Source of the DNA: an uncultured Pseudomonadota bacterium
GTDB taxonomy: Bacteria; Pseudomonadota; Alphaproteobacteria; RF32; CAG-239
NCBI GenBank assembly: GCA_949295935.1
Contig: CASFMW010000009.1
Coordinates: 1-35,743 of the forward strand
Direction: 5' to 3'
Length of the DNA stretch: 35,743 nt
Shown here: one piece after another, positions 33,833 through 35,743 of the stretch
How the letters are laid out: every line of letters begins with the position of its first letter
Position numbering within the stretch: position 1 is the stretch's first letter
Program-made: the position numbers and the translations under genes
Notes under the pieces: generated by a model
The model's input: only the letters and a program-made list of their open reading frames with translations
Database searches by the model: none
Told to the model about the DNA's origin: nothing

Positions 33833-34480
33833 ATGGCAAAAAAATTAACAGCAGCTGTGCTAAAACAAAATCAACTCCAGAAGCAACACGAGAAAGAAAT
33901 TCAGGAAAAGAAGAAATATCTTTTTGAATTAAACTCAAAGCTGAGTCTAGCTCTAAAAGATTATAAACTTTTAACGCCGGAACTAATTTCTCAAGTAACT
34001 GAGGCTCTAAAAATTGATGATTATGACGAATGTCGTGATGCATACCTTCCAATCATAATGAACTGTTTCCAATTTGAAGCAACCAAGATAAAAGCTTCGG
34101 TTGGCATAAATAAGGACGAACGCATAGACAACATAATCAAGACGACCGCAGGCTTCTTCTTGATTGATGTCATCAAAACACTTCATATTATTGAATTTGG
34201 AGTTATTTTGACCATCACCACAACGAACCAATACATCAGCAACACAATGCTGGGCGTTTTGGAACAAGTTGCGGAAGAGTTAAAAGTTAACAGCTACAAC
34301 GAGATAATTGCTCGAGAAATCAAACATTATCTCAAAATTGGCGGCATGATTCAGCCGGGTGATAAGGAAATAACACCATTCACCCCGCAGAAGAAAGAGA
34401 GACTTGAAAAGCTGCTAAAACTTTACACTCCCGAATTTGACGGACGCTTACTGTCCGACATGAGTGGCGAGGAAGTCTAA
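33833..34480 (+). CDS. Unknown AT-rich gene, helical protein
   Basis: A 215-residue protein of no family I recognise. The first 50 residues are highly charged and probably coiled coil (KQNQLQKQHEKEIQEKKKY). A middle region, DNIIKTTAGFFLIDVIKTL and FGVILTITTTNQYISNT, is more hydrophobic but is not a clear membrane helix. The tail is Lys/Glu-rich. There is no Shine-Dalgarno; the ATG follows ATAATT. It has its own promoter-like element and a strong terminator, so it is a single-gene unit. It is cytosolic by appearance. The codon use is AT-rich relative to the neighbouring mac operon. Confidence 0.65.
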   Translation: MAKKLTAAVLKQNQLQKQHEKEIQEKKKYLFELNSKLSLALKDYKLLTPELISQVTEALKIDDYDECRDAYLPIIMNCFQFEATKIKASVGINKDERIDNIIKTTAGFFLIDVIKTLHIIEFGVILTITTTNQYISNTMLGVLEQVAEELKVNSYNEIIAREIKHYLKIGGMIQPGDKEITPFTPQKKERLEKLLKLYTPEFDGRLLSDMSGEEV

Positions 34481-34486
34481 AGAACA

Positions 34487-34530
34487 AAAAAAACCTTGAC
34501 CTTTGACACAACAAAGCTCAAGGTTTTTTT
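34487..34530 (+). terminator. Strong nested terminator
   Basis: An outer 13-bp stem (seven A plus CCTTGA at 34487-34499, TCAAGG plus seven T at 34518-34530) encloses an inner CTTTG/CAAAG stem. It lies a few bases past the stop of the 33833 gene. Confidence 0.85.
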
Positions 34531-34541
34531 GTATTTAAATT

Positions 34542-34569
34542 TTGTTTGCAAAAAACATCAAAATATGCT
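34542..34569 (+). promoter_or_regulatory. Candidate promoter of the 34606 gene
   Basis: TTGTTT (34542-34547) and TATGCT (34564-34569) with a 16-base spacer lie about 37 bases before the ATG. The match is moderate. Confidence 0.4.
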
Positions 34570-34605
34570 AAAAAGAAAAAAGCTAAATATTAAAAATATA
34601 TAATT

Positions 34606-35541
34606 ATGGAAATAAAACTAAAAAATGTAACGCGAAGAATATTCCGTTACCTAGAGCAAGAAAAAGACTATAGTCTAGATGAATTGTACAGTTTTTTGCT
34701 AGATGCAAACAACAAAGAGAAAACAATTATTAATGAGATTAAAGAACGCCTAAGCAAGGTAAAGCTTTATAAACGCGTGCAGGAAATAACTCCTAAAATT
34801 GGCTCTGAAGCACCAGAAATTCTGGTACAAACCGCTAAACAACAGTGGAAAAAAATTGTCAATAACACTGAGATAATTCCCAGCAATAAAGCTATTAAGA
34901 CCTCAGCAGATTTACACTTATTAATAAAAGCGTTAAACTCTTACGAAACTTTGTTTTCTCGAATGCTGAACAGACTATACCAAGATGTGGACTTTGAAGC
35001 CGCTCTACACGAAATGGATAAAACCATTCTTGTCGGCAGGATCTACGATGAACGACGTCTGTATCTCCAGCAGACCATCAAACACTTGCAGTTCATCCAA
35101 AAGCATAAGCTCAATCTGCGCTATGACCATTTGCTGCAGTTAAAGCTAGCGCTTAATCCTGAATTTTCAGATGAGATTGAGATCTTTCAGGAACAAACAG
35201 ATTTGCTCATAGGCACCTACGGCGCAAGTTCTGACCCGCGAATAGCCACCGCTTCAAAAGACATTTGCTACAAATTCATTGAAGCCATATTCAACAAACA
35301 TAACTTGCTCTCAGGAAAGCTGATTATCTTCCCGTTTTTAGGCGGATGGATAAGCTTGGAAACGCATGACTTGTTGATTCACAACAAAGCAGCGCTAACC
35401 AAATACGGATTGAACGAGCTTGTCTTTTACCAAACACTACCTCTATACAAAAAGGTAGAAAAAAAGATAGCTCAAGAAAAAGAGCTTTCCTCATCAGACA
35501 AATACGTTCTTTCGCTTTACAAGCACTTCCGCAAGGATTAA
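34606..35541 (+). CDS. Unknown AT-rich gene, helical soluble protein
   Basis: A 311-residue protein I cannot assign. It is rich in Lys, Glu and Leu, starts MEIKLKNVTRRIFRYLEQEKDY, and appears almost wholly alpha-helical. The better-defined segments are LLIKALNSYETLFSRMLNRL, RIYDERRLYLQQTIKHLQF and a hydrophobic patch LIIFPFLGGWISLETHDLL (about 244-262), too short and polar-edged for a clear membrane helix. No signal peptide is seen. As with the 33833 gene, the start has no Shine-Dalgarno and reads TATAATTATGG. A strong terminator closes it. I see no clear sequence similarity between the two proteins. Confidence 0.65.
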   Translation: MEIKLKNVTRRIFRYLEQEKDYSLDELYSFLLDANNKEKTIINEIKERLSKVKLYKRVQEITPKIGSEAPEILVQTAKQQWKKIVNNTEIIPSNKAIKTSADLHLLIKALNSYETLFSRMLNRLYQDVDFEAALHEMDKTILVGRIYDERRLYLQQTIKHLQFIQKHKLNLRYDHLLQLKLALNPEFSDEIEIFQEQTDLLIGTYGASSDPRIATASKDICYKFIEAIFNKHNLLSGKLIIFPFLGGWISLETHDLLIHNKAALTKYGLNELVFYQTLPLYKKVEKKIAQEKELSSSDKYVLSLYKHFRKD

Positions 35542-35546
35542 GCAAC

Positions 35547-35579
35547 AAAAGAGTTCAGTTTCAAAAACTGAGCTCTTTT
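35547..35579 (+). terminator. Strong intrinsic terminator
   Basis: A 15-bp stem with one G-T pair (35547-35561 with 35565-35579) and a 3-base loop leads into a T tract, five bases past the 34606 gene. Confidence 0.85.
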
Positions 35580-35614
35580 TTTCACCACACTCCCACCTTA
35601 AAACAAAAATCATC

Positions 35615-35643
35615 TTGCAAGCTTTGCAAATTTATGTTATATT
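35615..35643 (+). promoter_or_regulatory. Sigma-70-type promoter of the last gene
   Basis: TTGCAA (35615-35620), a 17-base spacer and TATATT (35638-35643) form a near-consensus promoter about 35 bases before the ATG at 35679. Confidence 0.65.
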
Positions 35644-35678
35644 AGAGTCGTGAAGGCAAACAAGATAGGAGAAGTATT

Positions 35679-35743
35679 ATGTTTATCTCACGACAAAAGG
35701 CGGTTTTGACCGCGGCGCTATGTTTGGCGGTAGGAATTTCGCC
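35679..35743 (+). CDS. 5' end of a gene for a probable secreted or membrane protein (partial)
   Basis: An ATG at 35679 with AGGAG 7 bases upstream opens a frame that runs off the window. The 21 readable residues start MFISRQKAVLTAALCLAVG, a basic N-terminus followed by a hydrophobic stretch, as in a signal peptide or membrane anchor. Nothing more can be said of its function. Confidence 0.7.
   Translation, partial: MFISRQKAVLTAALCLAVGIS

Overview
The window reads as a chromosomal piece of a Gram-negative, low-to-moderate G+C alphaproteobacterium, with a phage-derived accessory block on the left. The adjacency of mrp, hflK, hflC and a DegP-type protease, and the DUF374-waaA-lpxK lipid A group, are both arrangements I associate with Alphaproteobacteria. 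A FadL-type porin and a lipid A/Kdo pathway show an outer membrane. A hook gene and a fliN indicate flagella. The AT-rich codon use suggests a host-associated lineage (for example gut Rhodospirillales-like bacteria), but that placement is inference. I saw no rRNA, tRNA or CRISPR array.

Region 1 (1-6115, minus strand) is a phage packaging and head module. In transcription order it holds terminase small subunit, terminase large subunit, a GroES-like co-chaperonin, portal, a 76-residue protein, a probable scaffold and the major capsid protein, closed by an intrinsic terminator. No integrase, repressor, tail or lysis gene is inside the window, so it may be a remnant or may continue to the left.

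Region 2 (6116-12522) is accessory. It has two different nitroreductase-family genes, an orphan membrane/coiled-coil protein, and a tight three-gene plus-strand operon: an SNF2-type helicase homologue with degraded ATPase motifs, an IbrA-like PP-loop/PAPS-reductase-family protein (DUF3440) and an IbrB-like ParB-fold protein. This operon is the best candidate for an undescribed system.

Region 3 (12566-23450) is mostly core: a small lipoprotein overlapping argS, fadL divergent from a bifunctional aas-type gene, mrp, and the hflK-hflC-degP-holC run.

Region 4 (23494-33699) holds an isolated flgE, accB-accC with an unusual compound terminator, and an operon that starts with fliN and continues DUF374 acyltransferase-waaA-lpxK-MazG-like pyrophosphohydrolase. 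Facing it is a minus-strand MacA/MacB-type tripartite export operon, in which macA looks frameshifted near its 3' end.

Region 5 (33700-35743) holds two AT-rich genes of unknown family, each with its own promoter-like sequence and strong terminator, and the first codons of a secreted or membrane protein cut by the window end.

All family calls are from reading motifs in the translations; no database search was run.
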